Positions 26,101 to 35,263 of a stretch of 64,000 nucleotides of DNA are shown here, piece by piece. This DNA comes from Umezawaea tangerina (GTDB lineage: Bacteria; Actinomycetota; Actinomycetes; Mycobacteriales; Pseudonocardiaceae), in assembly GCF_003002815.1 (NCBI RefSeq), contig NZ_PVTF01000022.1:1-64000 (forward strand), written 5' to 3'. The notes below the pieces were generated by a model. The model made no database searches. It was given only the letters and a program-made list of their open reading frames with translations, and was not told the origin of the DNA. The translations under genes and the position numbers were made by a program. Positions within the stretch are counted from its first letter, which is position 1. Each line of letters starts with the position of its first letter.

Positions 26101-29100
26101 GCACCGGCCAACCAACGGGCCACCTGCGTGCCGAGCGCGCCCGTGCCACCGGTCACGAGAACCGTGCCGCGGGGAGTCCACTCGGTCGAACCGCTCTTCG
26201 CGGGTGCCTGCGCCAGCCTGCGGCCGAACACGCGGGTGCCGCGGATCGCGACCTGGTCCTCGGTGCCCGCGAGCACCGACACGAGCCGGTCGAGCACGCG
26301 GTCGTCCACGTCGGCGGGCAGGTCGACCAGGCCGCCCCAGCGCTCGGGGTGCTCCAGGGCGACGACCTTGCCGACGCCCCAGATCTGGGTCAGCGCCGGG
26401 TCGACCTCGTCACCGCGACCGGTCGACACAGCGCCCCTGGTCGCGCACCACAGCGGTGCGGCGACCCCGGCGTCACCCAGTGCCTGCACCAGCACGACGG
26501 TCTCGACCACGTCGGCGGACAGCGACAGCACCCCGTCGACGTGTCCGGCCGCCGCGAGCGCTTCCGCGAGCGCGGCGCGGTCGGTGGACGGCTCGACCCG
26601 CACGACGTCGACCCCGCGCTCGGCCAGCCAGGTGAAGTTCTCGGCCGCGACGACGAGCCACCGACCGGTGATCCGGCCACCGGACTCCGGCAGCCTGCTC
26701 CACGTCACGCGGTAGCGCCAGCCGTCCACAGTGGACGCGTCCGCACGGCCGCGACGCCACTTGGCCAGCGTAGGCAGCAGATCGGCGAGAGCCCCGGAGT
26801 CGTCCAGCGACAGCTCCGAGGCCAGCGAGTCCAGGTCGCCGCGGTCGACCGCGGCCCAGAAGTCGGCCTCGTGCCGGTCGACGGCGGCGGGCGCGGAACC
26901 CGCGCTGAGCCAGAAGCCCTCGCGCTGGAACGCGTACGTCGGCAGGTCGACCCGGCGGGCACCGGTCCCGTCGAACAGCCTGCCCCAGTCGACCCGGACA
27001 CCGGACACGTGCAGCCTGCCGACCGCGCGGACCAGGCCCTCGGTCTCGGGGCGACCCTTGCGGACCGTCGGCACCAGCTCGGCGCCGGGCGCGGTCTCGG
27101 CGGCCATCGCGGTGAGCACGGCGTCGGGGCCCAGCTCGACGAACGTGGACACCCCCAGGCCCACCAGCGTGGTGACGGCGTCGGCGAACCGCACGGCCTC
27201 GCGCACGTGCCGCACCCAGTACCGTGGCGAGCACAGCTCCTCGGCCGACACGACCGCGCCGGTGACGGTGGAGACGATCGGGGTGCGCGGCGGCGAGTAC
27301 TTCAGGACCTCGGTGATCCAGCTGAACTCCTCCAGCATCGCGTCCATGTGCGGCGAGTGGAACGCGTGCGACACCGCCAGCCGCTTGGACTTCCGATCGG
27401 CGAAGTGCGCGACGACCCGGTCCACCGCGGCCTCGTCACCGGCGACGACGACCGACGTCGGCCCGTTGACCGCGGCGAGCGACACGGTGTCGTCGAGCAG
27501 CGGCCGGACCTCGTCCTCGGAGGCCTGCAACGCGACCATCGCGCCACCGCCCGGCAGCGCCCGCATCATCCGGCCACGCGCCGCGACCAGCGCGCACGCG
27601 TCGTCCAGCGACAGCACGCCCGCGACGTGCGCGGCGGCGATCTCGCCGACGGAGTGGCCCGCCAGGTAGTCCTGGCGCACGCCCCACGACTCCAGCGCGC
27701 GGAACAGCGCGACCTCGATCGCGAACAGCGCGGGCTGGGTGTACTCGGTGCGGTCCAGCAGGTCCGCGTCGTCGCCGAACACGACGTCGCGCAGCGGCAG
27801 GTCCAGGTGCACGTCGAGGTGGCGGCAGGCGTCGTCGAACGCGGCCGCGAACACCGGGAGCTCCCGGTGCAGCTCGCGTCCCATGGCCAGCCGCTGGCTG
27901 CCCTGGCCGGTGAACAGGAACGCGACCTTGCCGGGCACGGCGGTGCCGCTGAGCACGGCGGGGGACGAGGTCCCGCCGGCGAGCGCGGTGAGCGCCTCGC
28001 GGAGGTCCTCGGGGGTGGAGCCGACGACGGCGGCCCGGTGGTCGAACGCGACGCGGGAGGTGGCGAGCGAGAAGCCGATGTCCACTTCGGACAGCTCCGG
28101 CCGCTCGTCGAGGTGCGCCAGCAGGTGCCGGGCCTGGTCGGCCAGCGCCTCGGGGGACTTGGCGGACAGCACCCACGGCAGCACGCCGGGCGTGCGGGTC
28201 GGGGCGGGGACCTCGACGGTCTCGCCCCGGTACTCCTCGATGATGGTGTGCGCGTTGGTGCCGCTGATGCCGAAGGCGGACACGCCCGCTCGGCGGGTCC
28301 GGTCGCCCGCGGGCCACGGCGTCGCCTCGGTGAGCAGCCGCACCGACCCGGCGGACCAGTCGACGTGCGGCGACGGGCGCTCGACGTGCAGGGTCCGCGG
28401 CAGCATCTCGTTGCGCAGGGCCATGACCATCTTGATGACGCCCGCGACACCAGCGGCCGCCTGGGTGTGGCCGAGGTTGGACTTGAGCGAGCCGAGCAGC
28501 AGCGGCGCCTCGCGCTCCTGGCCGTAGGTCGCCAGGATGGCCTGCGCCTCGATCGGGTCGCCGAGCACCGTGCCGGTGCCGTGCGCCTCGACCACGTCGA
28601 CGTCGGAGGTGGTGAGCTCGGCGTCGACCAGCGCCTGGTGGATGACCCGCTGCTGCGCGGGGCCGTTCGGCGCGGTCAGGCCGTTGGAGGCGCCGTCCTG
28701 GTTGATCGCGGAGCCGCGGATGAGCGCGAGCACCGGGTGGCCGTTGCGCTGGGCGTCGGACAGCCTCTCCAGCAGCACCATGCCGACGCCCTCGGACCAG
28801 CCGGTGCCGTCGGCGGAGGAGGAGAACGCCTTGCAGCGGCCGTCGGGTGCGAGACCGCGCTGGCGGCTGAACGCGACCAGCGAGCCGGGGCTGGCCATCA
28901 CGGCCGCGCCGCCCGCGAACGCGAGCGAGGACTCGCCGCGGCGCAGCGTCTGCACGGCCAGGTGCAGGGCGACCAGCGACGCGGAGCACGCGGTGTCGAC
29001 GGTGAGCGCCGGGCCTTCCAGGCCGAGCGTGTAGGCGATGCGGCCGGACGCGACGCTGGCGGTGTTGCCGGTCAGCAGCGAGCCCTCGTGGCCCTGCGCC

Positions 29101-29894
29101 TCGGCCAGCCGCGGCCCGTACTCCTGCTGCTCGGCGCCGACGTAGACGGCGGTCGCGCTGCCGCGCAGGGTTCCGGGGTCGATGCCCGCGCGCTCCAGCA
29201 CCTCCCACGAGGTCTCCAGCAGCAGCCGCTGCTGCGGGTCCATCGCGACCGCTTCCCGCGGCGAGATCCCGAAGAACGTGGGGTCGAACAGGTCGGCGTC
29301 GTGCAGGAACCCGCCTTCGCGGGTGTAGGTCGTGCCCTGGTGCTCGGGATCGGGGTCGTAGAGCCCGTCCAGGTCCCAGCCTCGGTTGGTGGGCAGTCCG
29401 CTGATCGCGTCGCCGCCGTCGGCGACGAAGCGCCACAGGTCCTCGGGCGAGCTGAGGCCGCCGGGGAACCGGCAGGCCATCGAGACGATCGCGATCGGCT
29501 CGTCCGAGGCGGTGTTGGCGCTGGGCGGCAGGATCGGGGCGGCGGACAGCCCCAGCGCCTCCGCGCGCAGGTACCGGGCGACGGCAGCCGGTGTGGGGTA
29601 GTCGAACACGAGCGTGATCGGCAGGTGCAGACCGGTCGCCTCGGTCAGCTTCGCGTGCAGGTCCACCGCGGCGATGGAGTCGAAGCCCAGCTCGAGGAAC
29701 GGCCGGTCGGCCGCCACCACCTCGCCCGCGGCACGGCGCAAGACCGCGGCAGCAGCCCGTCCGACCAGTTCCACCAGCAGCTGTTCCTGCTCCGCCTCGG
29801 GCGCCTGCACGAGAAGCTGCCACGACGAAGGCTGCTCCGCCCCGTCGCTGCTGGTGGACGTGGCGGACGTGTTGTGCTCGGACTCGTTCAACAT
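2139..29894 (-). CDS. Giant modular type I PKS: ACP loading module plus six extension modules (9,251 aa)
   Basis: Approximate order with landmark residues: loading ACP (Ser73). M1 KS (Cys303)-AT (Ser748)-KR-ACP (Ser1547). M2 KS (Cys1778)-AT (Ser2208)-KR-ACP (Ser3009). M3 KS (Cys3240)-AT (Ser3662)-DH (His3950, Asp4111)-KR-ACP (Ser4636). M4 KS (Cys4867)-AT (Ser5289)-KR-ACP (Ser6038). M5 KS (Cys6269)-AT (Ser6692)-DH (His6980, Asp7143)-KR-ACP (Ser7665). M6 KS (Cys7896)-AT (Ser8318)-KR-ACP (Ser9135), then a C-terminal docking domain. All six ATs have HAFH, the malonyl-CoA signature. KRs 1, 2, 4 and 6 lack LDD and carry the A-type tryptophan ([14 protein letters not shown]); KRs 3 and 5 have the B-type LDD motif and pair with intact DHs (HxxxGxxxxP, DSVLH). 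KS1 is the divergent one (CSAS instead of CSSS), fitting an unusual starter. There is no loading AT or ligase domain, so the starter must be delivered by another enzyme, and no thioesterase. A GGAG site precedes the ATG. Confidence 0.97.
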   Translation of the reverse strand: MLNESEHNTSATSTSSDGAEQPSSWQLLVQAPEAEQEQLLVELVGRAAAAVLRRAAGEVVAADRPFLELGFDSIAAVDLHAKLTEATGLHLPITLVFDYPTPAAVARYLRAEALGLSAAPILPPSANTASDEPIAIVSMACRFPGGLSSPEDLWRFVADGGDAISGLPTNRGWDLDGLYDPDPEHQGTTYTREGGFLHDADLFDPTFFGISPREAVAMDPQQRLLLETSWEVLERAGIDPGTLRGSATAVYVGAEQQEYGPRLAEAQGHEGSLLTGNTASVASGRIAYTLGLEGPALTVDTACSASLVALHLAVQTLRRGESSLAFAGGAAVMASPGSLVAFSRQRGLAPDGRCKAFSSSADGTGWSEGVGMVLLERLSDAQRNGHPVLALIRGSAINQDGASNGLTAPNGPAQQRVIHQALVDAELTTSDVDVVEAHGTGTVLGDPIEAQAILATYGQEREAPLLLGSLKSNLGHTQAAAGVAGVIKMVMALRNEMLPRTLHVERPSPHVDWSAGSVRLLTEATPWPAGDRTRRAGVSAFGISGTNAHTIIEEYRGETVEVPAPTRTPGVLPWVLSAKSPEALADQARHLLAHLDERPELSEVDIGFSLATSRVAFDHRAAVVGSTPEDLREALTALAGGTSSPAVLSGTAVPGKVAFLFTGQGSQRLAMGRELHRELPVFAAAFDDACRHLDVHLDLPLRDVVFGDDADLLDRTEYTQPALFAIEVALFRALESWGVRQDYLAGHSVGEIAAAHVAGVLSLDDACALVAARGRMMRALPGGGAMVALQASEDEVRPLLDDTVSLAAVNGPTSVVVAGDEAAVDRVVAHFADRKSKRLAVSHAFHSPHMDAMLEEFSWITEVLKYSPPRTPIVSTVTGAVVSAEELCSPRYWVRHVREAVRFADAVTTLVGLGVSTFVELGPDAVLTAMAAETAPGAELVPTVRKGRPETEGLVRAVGRLHVSGVRVDWGRLFDGTGARRVDLPTYAFQREGFWLSAGSAPAAVDRHEADFWAAVDRGDLDSLASELSLDDSGALADLLPTLAKWRRGRADASTVDGWRYRVTWSRLPESGGRITGRWLVVAAENFTWLAERGVDVVRVEPSTDRAALAEALAAAGHVDGVLSLSADVVETVVLVQALGDAGVAAPLWCATRGAVSTGRGDEVDPALTQIWGVGKVVALEHPERWGGLVDLPADVDDRVLDRLVSVLAGTEDQVAIRGTRVFGRRLAQAPAKSGSTEWTPRGTVLVTGGTGALGTQVARWLAGAGAERLVLTSRRGLDAPGAEALLELGIPVVVAACDVADRDAVAELLAEYPPDAVVHAAGVDSLVSLAEQDLDEFRSVVAAKVAGAANLDELLGDRELDAFVLFSSIASTWGSGGQAAYGAANAYLDGLAESRRARGLTALSVAWGAWAGAGMATVEDVEEHLRLRGVRAMAPELAMAALRQAIKLDEGLVTVADVDWARFVPIFTSERLSPLLRDLPQARDALAAAPGEAGTGLLARLTGLAEPEQRHLVLDLVRTHAATVLGHSSDDAIEPSKAFKELGFDSLTAVEFRGVVAAETGLALPATLVFDYPTPVALAEHLRSELVGSRPVALATAATAASVDEPIAIVAMACRFPGGVASPEQLWDLVFEGTDTVGGFPTDRGWDLADLYDADPDAAGKSYAREGAFLYEAGEFDPAFFGISPREALAMDPQQRLLLETSWEVFERAGIDPDSLRGGPVGVFAGSNGQDYGTQLRSLPAELEGYFGTGNAASVASGRISYTFGFEGPAVTVDTACSSSLVALHLAVQALRSGECSLALAGGVTIMSTPAAFVDFSRQRGLAPDGRCKAFAAGADGTAWGEGVGMLLVERLSDAQRNGHQVLAVVRGSAINQDGASNGLTAPNGPSQQRVIRKALANAGLSSSDVDVVEAHGTGTALGDPIEAQALLATYGQGREHPLLLGSVKTNIGHTQAAAGVAAVIKMVMAMRHGVVPRTLHVDAPSPQVDWSAGAIDLVTERVSWPETDRPRRVGVSSFGFSGTNAHAILEQAPVVEEPARPRTTPVVVPVVLSAKSPEALRAQATALLEADLADAADLGYTLTTGRALLEHRAVLAVSDQEDLHRGLEALAYAESTPATVGRLAFLFTGQGSQRLGMGRDLYGTFPVFADSFDDVCDALDVPLRDVVFGDDPDVLDRTEFTQPALFALEVALYRLVESWGVRPDFLAGHSIGEIAAAHVSGLLSLADAAKLVRARGRLMQALPSGGAMVALQASEDEVLPLLDDTVSIAAVNGPSSVVVAGDEDSVELVVAEFPDRKSKRLTVSHAFHSPLMEPMLDEFRAVVATLEFDESRIPIVSTVGTELPMTDPEYWVRHVRETVRFADAVRTLETQGVRTFVELGPDGVLTAMGADSVVDAELISALRRDRVETRQLVEAIGAAHTRGVPVDWSVFFAGTGARRVDLPTYAFQRERFWLTGDDVPVVDGDEAEFWAAVESQDLTALSSSLSLADSEAFASALPVLAKWRRARRGSSTVDNWRYRVEWQRVSESGTRATGRWLLVGPAATELVDGLAARGLDLVRVDASTDRVALAAELVTVGALDGVLSVSDDVVETAVLVQALGDAGIDARLWCATSAAVSTGPDDAVVVPERTAVWGFGRTAALEHPDRWGGLVDLPPELDDKALDRLVKVLAGGEDQVAIRASRVVGRRLTQAPAGVGTEWSPRGTVLVTGGTGALGGQVSRWLAGAGAEHLVLTSRRGMDAPGAVELVAELTGLGARVSVEACDVADREALAALLEAYPPDAVVHTAGIEALTPLAEHDMADFRRVLAAKVTGAANLDELLGDRELDAFVLYSSIASTWGSGGQTSYAAANAYLDGLAESRRARGLTALSVAWGAWAGGGMAAEDEVEEHLRLRGVRLMAPELAVFALRQAVGLDEGLVTVADVEWGRFAPLFTSARPSPLLRDLPPVRQALAQTPAAGASALVAKLTPLGEAEQRHEVLELVRSQVATVLGHASVDAVEPTRAFKELGFDSLTAVELRGSIAKVTGLRLPATLIFDYPTPLVLAEHLRGELVGSRPEALAAHDIALRADEPIAIVAMACRFPGGVASPEQLWDLVAGGVDTIGGFPTDRGWDLENLYDPDPDHEGKSYVLQGAFLDDVSRFDPAFFGISPREALAMDPQQRLLLETSWEAFERAGIDPDSLRGSQVGVFAGTNGQDYLDLVPGIPTGLEGHVGTGNAASVFSGRISYTFGLEGPAVTVDTACSSSLVALHLAVQALRAGECSLALAGGVTVMSTPIAFIDFSRQRGLAADGRCKAFAAGADGTAWGEGVGMLLVERLSDAQRNGHEVLAVVRGSAINQDGASNGLTAPNGPSQQRVIRKALANAGLSTSDVDVVEAHGTGTALGDPIEAQALLATYGQDRERPLLLGSLKSNIGHTQAAAGVAAVIKSVMAMRHGIVPKTLHVDEPSHEVEWAAGSVDLVTEAVAWPETGRVRRVGVSSFGFSGTNAHAILEQAPVVVSAGERVAPPVVPVVLSGKTPEALRAQALALLETDADLHDLGFSLATGRSRLAHRAVLAVSDHDELRRGLEALATAESTEASAGRLAFLFTGQGSQRAGMGRGLHAAFPVFAKAFDEVAALVDVRIDDQETLDRTEFTQPALFALEVALYRLVESWGVRPDFLAGHSIGEIAAAHVAGVLSLEDAATLVNARARLMQALPAGGAMVALQAGEDEVLPLLDDTVSLAAVNGPTSVVVAGDEAAVDRVVAHFADRKSKRLSVSHAFHSPLMEPMLDEFRAVVSTLAFHEPKIPLLGEVTDPEYWVRHVRGTVRFADAVTTLEAQGVRTFLELGPDGVLTAMGADSATDAVLIAGLRKDRDEAKNLVTAVGAAHSRGVPVDWAAFFAGSGAQRVDLPTYRFQRERFWLESDGVAGDVTSAGLGSADHPLLAAVLRTPDGGVLGTTRLAAATHRWLADHVVAGAVVVPGTALVELAIRTGDEVGSGHVEELLLQAPLILPEGGAVNVHIVLDPADTSGRRAITLSAQPDGGEWTTHAVGVLAEVLQAPDFDLTTWPPAGAEVDLGSVYEDLARAGLAYGPVFQGLRAAWRDGDDVLVEAALPEAEHKAATGFGVHPALLDSVLHGIGVGGAQSAALPFSWNGVSLFAAGASVVRARISPSGHGDAVSVRVADGAGSPVAHVESLALRPISGERFATTGGDSLFRVDWVPAPNAGESSVDDVTVLVVPDGTTREVTGHVLVEIQSFLATGDGTLVLVTGETPGQAGVPGLVRSAQAEHPDRIVLVYAESCAEIHAALSQVLATGEPEVALRDGVALVPRLARATADAEPVALDPDGTVLITGGTGGLGAALARHLVAVHGVRHLLLTSRRGPAAPGAAELVAELDARVDVVACDVADRDALAAVLASVDPAHPLTGVVHTAGVLDDGVLESLTPQRLDAVFAPKVDAAWHLHDLTGDLALFALFSSTSGVLGSPGQANYGAANTALDALAVHRHSLGLPAVSLAWGLWDQHSGMGAGLSDADLARIARSGMPALGIDEGMALFDRALLVGEPVVVPAKLDLAALRATGHVQHALRGLVPMPRRRIAAGASGAAAAPWVAKLAGLPSTDQERLLVDLVRAQVATVLGFGSADDINPARGLVELGLDSLSAVELRNAVSAATGLRLPATLVFDYPTATALGAHLRTELVGDEESTEEFTAASIGTDEPIAIVGMACRYPGGVASPEDLWRLVDSGTDAISWFPTNRGWDVEGLYDPDPDAVGKTYTRSGGFLHDAGRFDPALFGISQREALAMDPQQRLLLETSWEAVERAGIDVASLRGSRTGVFAGLMYHDYATGLTAIPEEVSGYVGTGISGSVLSGRVSYTFGLEGPAVTVDTACSSSLVALHLAVQALRSGECSLALAGGVTVMATPETFVDFSRQRGLSADGRSKAFSASADGVGWAEGVGMVLVERLSDAQRNGHEVLAVVRGSAVNQDGASSTLTAPNGPSQQRVIRQALANAGLSTSDIDVIEAHGTGTKLGDPIEAQAVLATYGQDRERPVLLGALKSNVGHTQAAAGVGGVIKMVEAIRRGIAPRTLHADEPSPHVDWASGSVALLTEATAWPETGRPRRAAVSAFGIGGTNAHTIIEQAPAPLVGTGQVRKPLPAVPVVLSGKTAAAVRGQADRLLAALDPSVELADLGFSSVTTRTSLDHRAVVVATDHTELRQGLEALTSGSVVGGRLAVLFTGQGSQRIGMGRELYQAFPVFAEAFDAVAALVDVRLDESLERTEFAQPSLFALEVALYRLVESWGVRPDFLAGHSIGEIAAAHVAGVLSLEDATTLVGERGRLMQALPAGGAMVALQATEDEVAPHLTDLVSIAAVNGPTSVVVAGAEDAVAQVVAEFADRKSKRLAVSHAFHSPLMDPMLDEFRAVVSTLTFHQPKIPLLGEVTDPEYWVRHVRDAVRFADAVTTLEDKGVTTFLELGPDGVLTAMGQDSVREAELVSALRKDRSEVTSLLRALGALHVRGQAVDWTAYFAGSGARKTALPTYAFQHEWFWLSSQVAPVVDEAEFWSIVDNGDLAAAVDALPELVERRAGSAWTYRVEWQPVTPTGRATGRWLVVSPDDESALVDGLTARGLDVVVAEPTAVPVGEFDGVLSLVTDVLAAVDLVRNVDAPLWFATRGAVTTGRDDVVVTPELAQLWGLGRVVALEHSARWGGLVDLPELDAQALDRLVAVLAGTEDQVAVRPSGVFGRRLVPTRGGTTDWTPRGTVLVTGGTGALGGRVARWLAEAGAEQLVLTSRRGLDAPGAQELLELGIPVVVAACDVADRDALKALLDEYPPDAVVHAAGIEAFSPLAEQDLAEFEGVLAAKVAGAKNLDELVGDVDAFVLFSSIAGTWGAGGQAAYAAANAYLDGLADSRRSRGLAATSIAWGAWADGGMATEGDAEEHLRAQGIRPMAPERALTALRRAVGSDVGVLTVADVDWERFAPLFTSVRPSPLLADLPQVRQALSSAPVGDSGVVARLTGLSEAEQRHVLLELVRDQVVAVLGGDAVVESGLAFKELGFDSLTAVEFRGAIGTATGLKLPATLVFDYPTPAVLAEHLRAELVGTRPEALATAGVAGRVDEPIAIVAMACRLPGGVASPEQLWELLEQGRDAMTGFPTDRGWDLANIYDPDPDHEGTSYVVEGAFVDRVSEFDPAFFGISPREATAMDPQQRLLLETSWEAFERAGIDPTSVRGGQVGVFAGTNGQDYLDLLPRIPDGLEGHVGTGNAASVVSGRVSYTFGLEGPAVTVDTACSSSLVALHLAVQALRSGECSLALAGGVTIMSTPAAFVDFSRQRGLAVDGRCKAFAAGADGTAWGEGVGMLLVERLSDAQRNGHEVLAVVRGSAINQDGASNGLTAPNGPSQQRVIRKALAGAGLSSSDVDVVEAHGTGTALGDPIEAQALLATYGQDRTTPLLLGSVKSNIGHTQAAAGVAAVIKSVMAMRHGVVPKTLHVDEPTHEVEWSAGMVDLVTESVPWPETGRVRRVGVSSFGFSGTNAHAILEQAPVVEAPVVERVEPPVVPVVLSGKTPEALRAQASALLDTTADLTDLGFSLATGRARLEHRAVLALTSADDLRHGLEAVVAGESTAATEGRLAFLFTGQGSQRAGMGRELHAAFPVFAKAFDEVAALVDVRIDDQETLDRTEFTQPALFALEVALYRLVESWGVRPDFLAGHSIGEIAAAHVSGVLSLEDAATLVNARARLMQALPAGGAMVALQVTEDEVTPLLTDLVSIAAINGPSSVVVAGDEDAVDRVVAHFADRKSKRLSVSHAFHSPLMEPMLDEFRAVVSTLAFHEPKIPLLGDVTDPEYWVRHVRGTVRFADAVTGLEAKGVTTFLELGPDGVLTAMGAESAVDAVLIAGQRKDRDEVTTLVQAVGAAHSRGVPVDWAAYFAGSGARRVDLPTYAFQRERFWMEGSGSVGDVSSAGLDSAGHPLLGAVLPMPDGGVLATARLSVTTHGWLGDHVVAGAVVVPGTALVELVVRAGDEVGCGHLEELLLQEPLVLPERGGVSLHVAVGEDEDGRRAVTVLSRPDGEDVRWTTHVTGFVTDEAGTPDFDLSTWPPTGATALDVTDLYTELAQGGLAYGPVFQGLTAAWRDGEDVYTEVALPESEQRHAAGFGVHPALLDSVLHAIGIGQTGPGALPFSWGGVSLFAAGASVLRARISPTGRSGAVSVSAADGTGSPVVRIDSLVLREISADRIDRKAADPLYGVEWTPAPADDVAPDPDAQVLVVPTGDLHDVVAGVLADLQEFLAGERDSLLVVTSGAVSVSGEDVDPTQAAVSGLVRSAQSEHPDRIVLLDIDEPALAGVVGAVEPEMAVRGGTVFVPRLVPLALGAGKTLDGTVLVTGGTGGLGAELARHLVAEYGVRHLVLTSRRGPDAPGAAELVAELDAHVDVVACDVSDREALAAVLAGIDDLTGVVHTAGVLDDGVFESLDARRFDTVLAPKADAARHLHELTGDLELFALFSSASGVLGAPGQANYAAANTFLDGLAAHRRANGQTAVSLAWGVWEQSTGMGAGLSPADLARMARAGMPVLPVADGLALFDAALRADTALVLPMKLDTAVLRTSADVPALLRGLVRTPKRRNAAKASAESASWSRRLLGLPTEEQDRLLLDLVRGRVAAVLGYRDSGVVEPGRGLVEMGLDSLSAVELRNALGSATGLRLPATVVFDYPTSIALATHLRTQLVDEDEVVDAVASVKVADGDPIAIVAMACRFPGGVSSPEDLWQLVAEGRDAVTGFPTGRGWDLDGLYDPNPDAIGKTYTREGGFLHEAGDFDPAFFGISPREALAMDPQQRLLLETSWEAFERAGIDPAKVRGTRTGVFAGLMYHDYATNLSAIPDEVEGYLGTGTSGSVVSGRVSYTFGLEGPAVTVDTACSSSLVALHWAVQALRSGECDLALAGGVTVMATPDTFVDFSRQRGLSADGRSKAYSAGADGTGWSEGVGVLLVERLSDARRNGHQVLAVVKGSAINQDGASSTLTAPNGPSQQRVIRQALANAGLSTSDVDVVEGHGTGTPLGDPIEVQALLATYGQDRETPLLLGSLKSNIGHAQAAAGVGGVIKMVMALRHGTAPKTLHVSEPTPHVDWASGAVELLTEQRAWPEVDRPRRAAVSSFGISGTNAHTIIEQAPEADLPVVERTPLPLVPVVLSARTPEALRAQADQLAALPPTDLADLGFSLATTRARMEHRAVLLAADQEELRRELAALEPSSAVSGGRLAVLFTGQGSQRVGMGRELHAAFPVFAKAFDEVAALLDVRLDDQEVLDRTEFAQPALFAFEVALFRLVESWGVRPDFLAGHSIGELAAAHVSGVLTLEDAAVLVGARGRLMQALPAGGAMVALQATEDEVLPHLAVGGADDLAKSLVSIAAVNGPTSVVISGAEDEVERVLRHFPDRKSKRLAVSHAFHSPLMDDMLDEFLVAAKGMAFAAPRIPIVSTSTGKLATTEELCSPEYWVRHVREAVRFADAVRTLESEGVSTFLELGPDGVLTAMGAETATDAELVAGQRKDRPEVATLLQALGKAHERGVPVDWAAYFAGSGAQRVDLPTYAFQHERFWLAGDPAAIAVDEVDARFWEAVERGDLESFSAALDLDGDRPLSEVLPALSSWRRSRRDRSTVDGWRYRVRWEPVTTGPATASGRWLVVAPEGGHDAALLAGLTARGLEVVPVDASTDRELLAEVLVTAGEVDGVLSLVGDALSTVVLVQALGDAVVDAPLWCLTRGGVATATEDVDPVQAGLWGLGRVVALEHPHRWGGLVDVPSTVDDHVLDGVTAVLAGTEDQVAVRENGVFGRRLVHAPATDGATEWTPRGTVLVTGGTGALGGHVARWLAGVGVEHLVLTSRRGQDAPGAAELTAELEALGARVTVVACDVADRAAVRALLAEYPPTSVVHAAGAELFQPIEEHGLAEFDAVLAAKVAGARHLDELLGDRELDAFVLFSSIAGTWGSGGQSAYSTANAALDGLAESRRARGLAALSVAWGPWADGGMADGDAAEQLRRRGVTAMPAARAVAALRESLAQRDTTVTLADVDWELFAAVFTAARPSPLLADLPEVREAMAPAPAEPEQSELVGRLAALTPMERDRLLLDVVRARVAAVLGHSGIDAVQPNRAFSELGFDSLSAVELRNTLGAATGLALPATLIFDYPTSAALVDFLRDRLELDERAPEPVLDELGLLESAAARTDLDSEARTAVVARLQALLARYAPAGGVQSVADQLNTADDDEIFDFIDKEFGV
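2340..20700. repeat. Tandem duplication of a two-module unit (modules 3-4 and 5-6), period about 9.09 kb
   Basis: Equivalent landmarks in the two halves are offset by an almost constant distance: KS Cys codons 9,087 bp (both pairs), AT Ser codons 9,090 and 9,087, DH His 9,090, and the ACP Ser of modules 3 and 5 9,087. Stretches of the AT coding sequence are near-identical, for example around 9751 and 18841. The last ACP pair differs by 9,291 bp because module 6 has acquired extra residues in its AT and post-AT linker. Ends are approximate. Confidence 0.8.
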
Positions 29895-30251
29895 TGCGCT
29901 CCACTATCCGCAGGCAGAATGTGCGACCGTCGGCTCATCGTTTCCTCCGCGCAGAGGCGCAGAAACCCCTAGCGGCCCCCTAAGGCCCCTTGCGTGCACA
30001 ACCGGGGTTGCCATGTGCGAAAGCCGTCGGTCTACAGTGGAACGCGACCGCCCGTTCCCGGTTCGGTCCCGAATTCCGGACAGCCCGCGATCCGTTCACG
30101 GGGAACCGGTGGACCACCAGGGGGCGCCCCGGAACTGGGGCCTTCTAGGGGTTGTAGTCCAGATCACACCCGCATACGGTGGCCATTCGCCAGGACGCAC
30201 CGGACCGGAAGCCCGTGTCGTGCAAGCAGTTGCGCACATCAGGAGGTAGGC
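29895..30251. promoter_or_regulatory. Divergent promoter region between the giant PKS and the small gene
   Basis: This 357-bp gap drives the PKS leftward and the small gene rightward. CCCCTA is repeated at 29966 and 29977 (11-bp period), with a CCCCTT at 29986, so the minus strand shows CTAGGGG pointing to the PKS ATG 72 bp away. On the plus strand CTAGGGG (30145-30151) points to the GTG at 30252 and is followed by TACGGT (30175-30180), a plausible -10. GGGGTTG occurs at 30004 and 30148. This looks like one control region for both directions; the regulator assignment is inferred. Confidence 0.55.
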
Positions 30252-30539
30252 GTGCCGAACAGTGAGATCACCGAGGTGCAGCGGCTCGTGAGCGTGCTCC
30301 GCAGGAAGGTAGCCTCGCTGCGGTTCCACTTCGGCGACGTTCCCGACGTGCGCAGGCTCCTCAACGACGTGGAACGCCTGGACATCGACATCACCGAGCT
30401 GCGCGGCAACGCCTCGCGCCCCCGCCGCGACGCCCAGCTGGCGGAGGTCGTGATGATCCCGGACGCCCCGTACAACCCCGATCTCTGGCACGGCGCCGAC
30501 GACGAGGGCGTCGGCGGGTACCGCCGTCAGACCGGCTGA
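30252..30539 (+). CDS. Small charged helical protein of unknown function (95 aa) beside the PKS
   Basis: I do not recognise this family. The GTG at 30252 is preceded by a full AGGAGG (30241-30246) at ideal spacing, which decides the start although the frame is open further upstream. Residues 1-50 are predicted helical with alternating Arg/Leu/Val and acidic residues (EVQRLVSVLRRKVASLRF, then VRRLLNDVERLDIDITEL), like a two-helix coiled-coil. The C-terminal third is Asp/Gly/Pro-rich and likely flexible. There is no signal peptide or membrane segment. It is divergent from the giant PKS and shares its control region with CTAGGGG boxes in both directions, so it is probably co-expressed with the PKS. 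A strong terminator follows. It might be an accessory or regulatory partner of the synthase or of the LAL regulator; that is conjecture. Confidence 0.75.
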   Translation: MPNSEITEVQRLVSVLRRKVASLRFHFGDVPDVRRLLNDVERLDIDITELRGNASRPRRDAQLAEVVMIPDAPYNPDLWHGADDEGVGGYRRQTG

Positions 30540-30560
30540 CCCCCGAGGTCTCCGAGACCC

Positions 30561-30600
30561 CGAACGCCCTGTCCGCGTGGCACCGCGGACAGGGCGTTCG
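30561..30600 (+). terminator. Terminator after the small gene
   Basis: A 17-bp perfect stem (30561-30577 with 30584-30600) with a 6-nt loop starts 21 nt after the stop codon. No T-tract follows. It separates the small gene from the convergent LAL regulator. Confidence 0.85.
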
Positions 30601-30847
30601 GCTGTGCGGGGATGCCCTGGCGCACAACGGCGACTGCCCGGAAGTCCATTCCGGATCGCGCTGATCGTAGAACGTGTCCGCCTTTACGGGAAGATGAATT
30701 CCGCGCCGCTTCCGTTATCCCGATGGGAAATGCCCCAGGGGCACCGGTCCATTCGCGATCGACATGGAAAAGCCCCCGGACACGAAGAAGTCCCCCTCGC
30801 CGAGGGGGACTGGCAACTACCGGGGAGCGCCGCTCCCACCGCCCGGC
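30601..30847. other. Non-coding spacer between convergent genes
   Basis: This is the middle of the 347-bp gap between the small gene and the LAL regulator. It holds a second hairpin at 30789-30811 (AGTCCCCCTCG paired with its complement). I see no gene in it. Confidence 0.6.
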
Positions 30848-30885
30848 CCCTGGACGCGCGCGGCGTGCGCCGCGCGGATCCAGGG
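30848..30885 (-). terminator. Terminator of the LAL regulator gene
   Basis: An outer CCCTGGA/TCCAGGG stem (30848-30854 with 30879-30885) encloses a 9-bp GC stem (30857-30865 with 30868-30876). It begins 1 nt after the stop codon of the regulator on the minus strand. Confidence 0.75.
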
Positions 30886-30886
30886 A

Positions 30887-33691
30887 TCAGGCGATGGAGG
30901 CGGCGTCGCTCCACAGGTCCGCGGGCAGGTCCTTGCGCTGCGTGACGTTCAGCTTGCGGTAGGCCTTCGTCAGGTGCTGCTCCACCGTGCTGATCGTGAC
31001 GTACAGCTTGTTCGCGATCTCGCGGTTCGTGTGCCCCAGCGCGGCCAGCCCGGCCACCCGGCGCTCGGCGTCCGACAACGTCGCCGCGCCGACCTCGGCG
31101 GCACCCTCACCGGACGATCCCGCGGACCGGTTCTGGTCCGGGATCAGCTGCGCGCACAACGGTTCCGCCTGGCAGTCCTTGGCCACTCGCCAAGCCCTCC
31201 TCACCATCATCCTGGCCCGGTCGGGTTCGCCGAGCTGGTGGTGCGTGTGGCTCAGGTCGGCCAGCACGCGGGCCACCTCCAGCTGCCCGCCCGCCGCCTG
31301 CACCTCGTCCAGCGCACCGTGCAGCAGCTGGGAGCGCTGCCGCAGGTCGAGCGTCGCGGCCTTGACCCGCATGGCCATCCCGCGCGACAACGACGGTCCC
31401 ATCACCGGCAGCGCCAGCTGCTGGTCGACGAGCTCGCGGGCCTTCGCCTGGTTGCCCAGCCGCAGGTAGACCTCGGCGGCACCGGTGCGCCACGGCAGCA
31501 GGCCGGGCGAGTCCAGGTGCCACTTGACCATCAGCTCGCCGCAGGACAGGAAGTCGCCCAGCGCCGCGGGCAGCTGCCGGGTCGAGAGGTGGTGGTGGCC
31601 CTTGGCGAACAGGTAGTGCAGACCGTAGCGACCGCGGTAGATGTGCTGCGGCACGCGCTGCGCCAGCGCCTCGGCGGCCTCGTCGAACTTGCCCATCGCG
31701 GTCGTCGCCTGCAGCAGCGTGCCGAGCGCCATCCCGACGCTGGCGCCCCACGTGCGCGGGTCGACCTTGTCCATGGCGAACCTCGCGTACTGGCGGGCGG
31801 CACCCAGGTCACCCATCCGCAGCGCGACCTCCGCGCGGATCATCGCCAGCTCGCCGCGCCAGCCGGGAGGGCTGGACGACTCGTGGCGGTCGGTCATCAG
31901 GGTGTCGCACCAGGACTTGGCGCTGTCGAGCTTCTCCAGGTACAGCAGCGTGCGCAGGGCGGCGCTGACCTCCTCGGTCGGCTCCTCCGCGAGGTTCGCG
32001 CTCTGCAGCACGCGTTCGGCGGTCATCACGACGCCGTCGTCGAAGTGGCCGCCGATGACCTTCGTCAACGCGGTGGCGGCCTGCACCCGCATGTCCAGGT
32101 CGACCGACACCCGGTCGGCGTCGGACACCTCGGCGGGCAGTCCGCTGACGATCTCCGGGTACGAGCCGAGCGCCCACATCCTGGTGATCGTGATCTCGGC
32201 CTTGCTGTGCTCGTCCAGCTCGTCCATCCGCTCGACGAGCCGCGACAGGCCCTCGGTCACGTCGTCGACGCGGCCGTGCACGACGAGGAAGCGGACGAAC
32301 CAGAGCAGGCCGCGGCCGAGGAGCTTGCCCTCGCGCATCGCCTCGCCCAACGCGGGGACGTGCTGCAACGCCGAGGCCGGGCTGAGCCGGAGCTTGAGGC
32401 GCACCAGCATCATCACCAGCTCGATGGGCGTCTCCTCGTCGGCCTGGTCGCGGACGGCCAGCTCGAGGTACTCGACGGCCTCCTCGACCTCGTCGTCCAG
32501 GAGCGCGGCCTCGGCGGCCTCGCGGAGCAGCGGCTGCGCCCACTCCGGGCAGTCGGTGCCCGCGGCGACCAGGTGGCTCGCGACCGTGCGCGGCTCGGCG
32601 CCGTCCTGGGCCAGCAGCCACGCGGCCTTCAGGTGCAGGTCGGGCAGGTCGGCGTTGGCCAGCGCGTCGTCCATGACGGCCTCGCGGATCGCCGGGTGGC
32701 GGTAGCTGTCGCCGCGCAGCAGGCCCATGACCACGAGGCTCTCGATGTCCTTGGCGGCCGTCTTGGCGCAGCGGTCGGTCATGCGGCCGAACAGCTTCGG
32801 CCGGTCGGACTGCGCGTCCAGCACGGCGAGCGCGTACGCGGCCTCGCGGACGGCCGGGTCGCCGCGGTGCAGGCAGCTCATGACCGCCTCGGCGAACCCC
32901 TCCCCCACAACGGGTTCCGCGACCGGGGCGTCGCCGTGGCCGAGCCGCACCCGCTGCTGGTCCTCCAGCAGCGCGCGCACCAGCAGCGGGTTGCCGCCGG
33001 TGACCTCGTAGTACTGCGCGCCGAACGCGTCGGCGATGCGGGCGTCCAGCTCGGAGGCGACCATCTCGCCGACGCCCGCGGGCGACAGCAGCGTCAGGCG
33101 GATGCTGTGGCAGTGCGGGTGGCGCAGGAACTCCGTGTGGAACAACGAGCGCGGCTCGCGGGAGCCGACGCACTCGGTGAACACCACGGCGACGCTCGCC
33201 GACCGCAGCCTGCCCAGCACGTGCCGGAGGGTCTCCTTCGACAGGTCGTCCATGTACTGCGCGTCGTCGACCACGACGACGATCGGGCGCTGTTCGGCGA
33301 TGTTCAGCAGCGCCGCACCGAGCTGGTGCAGCACGTGTCCGCGCTTGACCTCCGCGCCGTCCGCATCGCTCTCGCCGGTCCTGATAGGACTCGCGGCTTC
33401 CTCCAGCAGCCCCGCCAGGTAGGCGGCGCGATCCCCCGAGCAGAGCTCGAGGGGGATGTTGCGCTGGAGCTGGCTGAGGACGCCCAGCGGCAGAGAGCGC
33501 TCTCCCGCGGTGCAGGAGGCGTTGAGCAACAGCGCTCCCGAACGCTGGACTTCCTCGCCGAAGGCGTGCAGCAGCGCGGTCTTCCCGGTGGCTCTGGCAC
33601 CGGTGATCATGGCCACGCCGGACCGACCTCGGAGGCAGTCCTCCAGCACGTGCTGGAGGGTGGCCAGTTCTCTAGTCCGTTCGACCAACAT
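30887..33691 (-). CDS. LAL-family (large ATP-binding LuxR) transcriptional regulator, 934 aa
   Basis: The N-terminus holds a Walker A motif (GARATGKT, residues 31-38) and a hydrophobic Walker B-like strand (PIVVVVDDAQYMDDLS), as in STAND/AAA ATPases. The middle is a long helical, TPR-like region. The C-terminus (about residues 865-925) is a LuxR/GerE helix-turn-helix (LSDAERRVAGLAALGHTNRE, then IANKLYVTISTVEQHL). This is the usual architecture and size of LAL pathway-specific activators of actinomycete PKS clusters. A sigma-70-like promoter can be placed about 110 bp upstream, with a GGAAAGGA site before the ATG. It sits between the PKS side and the starter-unit enzymes and is the obvious candidate to bind the shared CTAGGGG boxes. 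Direct DNA binding is not shown by the sequence. Confidence 0.93.
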   Translation of the reverse strand: MLVERTRELATLQHVLEDCLRGRSGVAMITGARATGKTALLHAFGEEVQRSGALLLNASCTAGERSLPLGVLSQLQRNIPLELCSGDRAAYLAGLLEEAASPIRTGESDADGAEVKRGHVLHQLGAALLNIAEQRPIVVVVDDAQYMDDLSKETLRHVLGRLRSASVAVVFTECVGSREPRSLFHTEFLRHPHCHSIRLTLLSPAGVGEMVASELDARIADAFGAQYYEVTGGNPLLVRALLEDQQRVRLGHGDAPVAEPVVGEGFAEAVMSCLHRGDPAVREAAYALAVLDAQSDRPKLFGRMTDRCAKTAAKDIESLVVMGLLRGDSYRHPAIREAVMDDALANADLPDLHLKAAWLLAQDGAEPRTVASHLVAAGTDCPEWAQPLLREAAEAALLDDEVEEAVEYLELAVRDQADEETPIELVMMLVRLKLRLSPASALQHVPALGEAMREGKLLGRGLLWFVRFLVVHGRVDDVTEGLSRLVERMDELDEHSKAEITITRMWALGSYPEIVSGLPAEVSDADRVSVDLDMRVQAATALTKVIGGHFDDGVVMTAERVLQSANLAEEPTEEVSAALRTLLYLEKLDSAKSWCDTLMTDRHESSSPPGWRGELAMIRAEVALRMGDLGAARQYARFAMDKVDPRTWGASVGMALGTLLQATTAMGKFDEAAEALAQRVPQHIYRGRYGLHYLFAKGHHHLSTRQLPAALGDFLSCGELMVKWHLDSPGLLPWRTGAAEVYLRLGNQAKARELVDQQLALPVMGPSLSRGMAMRVKAATLDLRQRSQLLHGALDEVQAAGGQLEVARVLADLSHTHHQLGEPDRARMMVRRAWRVAKDCQAEPLCAQLIPDQNRSAGSSGEGAAEVGAATLSDAERRVAGLAALGHTNREIANKLYVTISTVEQHLTKAYRKLNVTQRKDLPADLWSDAASIA

Positions 33692-33809
33692 CTAAGACCG
33701 CGTTCCTTTCCCGGTGTGGTCACCTGTCCCGCACACGAGCCCGCGGTGAACAAACAGTGGCCAACTCAAGTCGGGTTGTCCCACCAGGCTGTCCTGGTAA
33801 CACACAACG

Positions 33810-33839
33810 ACAGTATCAGGACAATAAGAACCTTGTCGA
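33810..33839 (-). promoter_or_regulatory. Candidate promoter of the LAL regulator
   Basis: On the minus strand, TCGACA (33839-33834) is followed after 18 bp by TACTGT (33815-33810). Transcription would start near 33803, leaving a leader of about 110 nt. No CTAGGGG box pointing at this gene is nearby, so autoregulation through that motif is not evident. Confidence 0.4.
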
Positions 33840-34243
33840 TAACGTCGGCGAGAACTGATCGGTAACCCGTCGCACTTGCAACGTGGGTGTTACGAAGTTC
33901 CCGGCACAACTGCGGACAAGTCTCGTGAAGGATCGTGAGAATTGCATGAAACACGGGAGTGATAAAACCCTACTTTCGTAGGTTGCACCCCGTCCTACAT
34001 GGGGCGAATGCCCCGCTCCGGCCGGCAAAACCACAGGTCAAGCCGGTCAGAAACCCGTAAGGTTTTCATGAATTGATTACGGTCGGTAACTCCCCTGTTG
34101 AGACAAGGGCAGTAATCATTGCCCGATTGAACACCCCTTCGCTAGCGTTTGGACCAGGGCCGGTTGTTTAGCCAGGCGAAACAGCAACGCTGGCTACTTA
34201 CCCGCCGGGTCATTGCTACCAGGCCTAATAAGGGGTATCAAGC

Positions 34244-34279
34244 CCCCTAGGGGCGTACTGGGGCACGACAGGGGTTGCC
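34244..34279 (+). promoter_or_regulatory. CTAGGGG/GGGGTTG regulatory region of the starter-unit genes
   Basis: The palindrome CCCCTAGGGG (34244-34253) is followed by CTGGGG (34258-34263) and GGGGTTGCC (34271-34279), so GGGG blocks recur at 10- and 11-bp steps. TACATA at 34295-34300 is a possible -10. GGGGTTGCC also occurs in the PKS control region at 30004. Confidence 0.45.
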
Positions 34280-34334
34280 GCAGAACAAGCGCACTACATA
34301 GCGTCGGCGTACTCGAAGTTTCTCGGAATTGAAT

Positions 34335-34360
34335 CATAATGCCGTTTCATAATGACGTTA
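34335..34360 (+). repeat. 13-bp tandem repeat before the amidohydrolase gene
   Basis: CATAATGCCGTTT is directly followed by CATAATGACGTTA (11 of 13 identical), 74 bp upstream of the ATG. It may be a direct-repeat operator or part of the leader; function unknown. Confidence 0.5.
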
Positions 34361-34433
34361 TCACTACGGACATTACCGAGCGCCTTCACGAGCCGCCGCC
34401 CCACGACGATCGGCGGAGTAAGGACCGACGCGC

Positions 34434-35228
34434 ATGAGGATCGCTTGCTGGCAGACGGTCGCCGGTGGTGAGCCGCCCCGCACGCGGCTCAGAGCCGCGG
34501 CCCGCGGCGCGGCCGAGGCCGGCGCCCAGTTGCTGGTCACGCCCGAGATCTCCCTCACCGGTTACCACCTCGGCCCGCGCCGCCTCCGCGAACTGGCCGA
34601 GCCCGATGACGGCCCGATGTGCGAGGAGGCCTCGGAAATAGCCGAGGAAACCGGTGTCGCCATCGTCTTCGGCTGGCCGGAGTCGTCCGGCGGAAAGGTC
34701 TACAACACCGTCCGCATGGTCGACGGCACCGGGCGGGCGCTGGCCACCTACCGCAAGACGCACCTGTTCGGCGACATCGACCGGGCCATCTTCGAGCCCG
34801 GCGACGTGGGTGTCGTCCAGGCCGAGCTCGGCGGCTTCACCGTCGGGATGGTCATCTGCTACGACGTCGAGTTCCCGGAGACGGTGCGCGCGCACGCCCT
34901 GGCGGGCACGCAGCTGCTGGTGGTGCCGACCGCGTTGATGAAGCCGTGGGACATCGTCGCCAGGACCCTCGTGCACACCCGCGCGCTGGAGAGCCAGCTC
35001 TACATCGCCTACGTCAACTGGGCGGGCGCCGAACGCGAGCTGGAGTACTGCGGACTCACCCGCGTCGTCGGCCCCTCGGGCCACGCCCTGCACGACGACG
35101 TCCACGGCGAGCAGCTCGTGCTGGCCGACCTCGACGCCACCCGGATCACGAAGGCCAAGCAGGTCAACGACTACCTGGCCGACCGACGACCCGAGCTCTT
35201 CGGACCCCCTTCCACCGACACCGCCTGA
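34434..35228 (+). CDS. Carbon-nitrogen hydrolase (nitrilase superfamily amidase), 264 aa
   Basis: The nitrilase-superfamily Glu-Lys-Cys triad is intact: Glu38 (VTPEISLTGY), Lys108 (TYRKTHLFG) and Cys142 (VICYDVEFPE). The length is normal for an aliphatic amidase/omega-amidase type enzyme, and there is no signal peptide, so it acts in the cytoplasm on small amides. It lies 35 bp upstream of an amino-acid 2-monooxygenase homologue. That enzyme family makes carboxamides from amino acids, so the natural reading is that this enzyme hydrolyses the amide to the free acid. In arginine-primed polyketide pathways the same enzyme pair gives 4-guanidinobutanamide and then 4-guanidinobutyrate. The actual substrate here (arginine, lysine, or an aromatic amino acid) is not determined. 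An AAGGA site precedes the ATG. Confidence 0.9.
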   Translation: MRIACWQTVAGGEPPRTRLRAAARGAAEAGAQLLVTPEISLTGYHLGPRRLRELAEPDDGPMCEEASEIAEETGVAIVFGWPESSGGKVYNTVRMVDGTGRALATYRKTHLFGDIDRAIFEPGDVGVVQAELGGFTVGMVICYDVEFPETVRAHALAGTQLLVVPTALMKPWDIVARTLVHTRALESQLYIAYVNWAGAERELEYCGLTRVVGPSGHALHDDVHGEQLVLADLDATRITKAKQVNDYLADRRPELFGPPSTDTA

Positions 35229-35263
35229 TCACAGGCCTCCACCGCCACACGGGGGTAGCGCAC

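Larger units (their letters stand above)
33692..34433. other. Long, relatively AT-rich divergent intergenic region
   Basis: 742 bp without a gene separate the LAL regulator from the amidohydrolase. It is clearly less GC-rich than its surroundings and contains the LAL promoter candidate, CTAGGGG/GGGGTTGCC elements (34244-34279), a 13-bp tandem repeat (34335-34360), and small hairpins such as GGGGC-GAAT-GCCCC around 34000-34015. The AT-richness would make it a natural target for a silencer such as Lsr2; that is inference. Confidence 0.7.

Noticed and set aside
20715-29972. A 3,085-codon open frame on the plus strand opposite the giant PKS
   Set aside because: Its translation is Arg/His/Gln/Gly-rich with no domains and mirrors the PKS repeats; it is an antisense shadow.
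29994-30251. Upstream ATG extension of the small gene (181 aa)
   Set aside because: The AGGAGG at 30241-30246 fits the GTG at 30252, the upstream part is unlike protein, and it would cover the shared promoter boxes.
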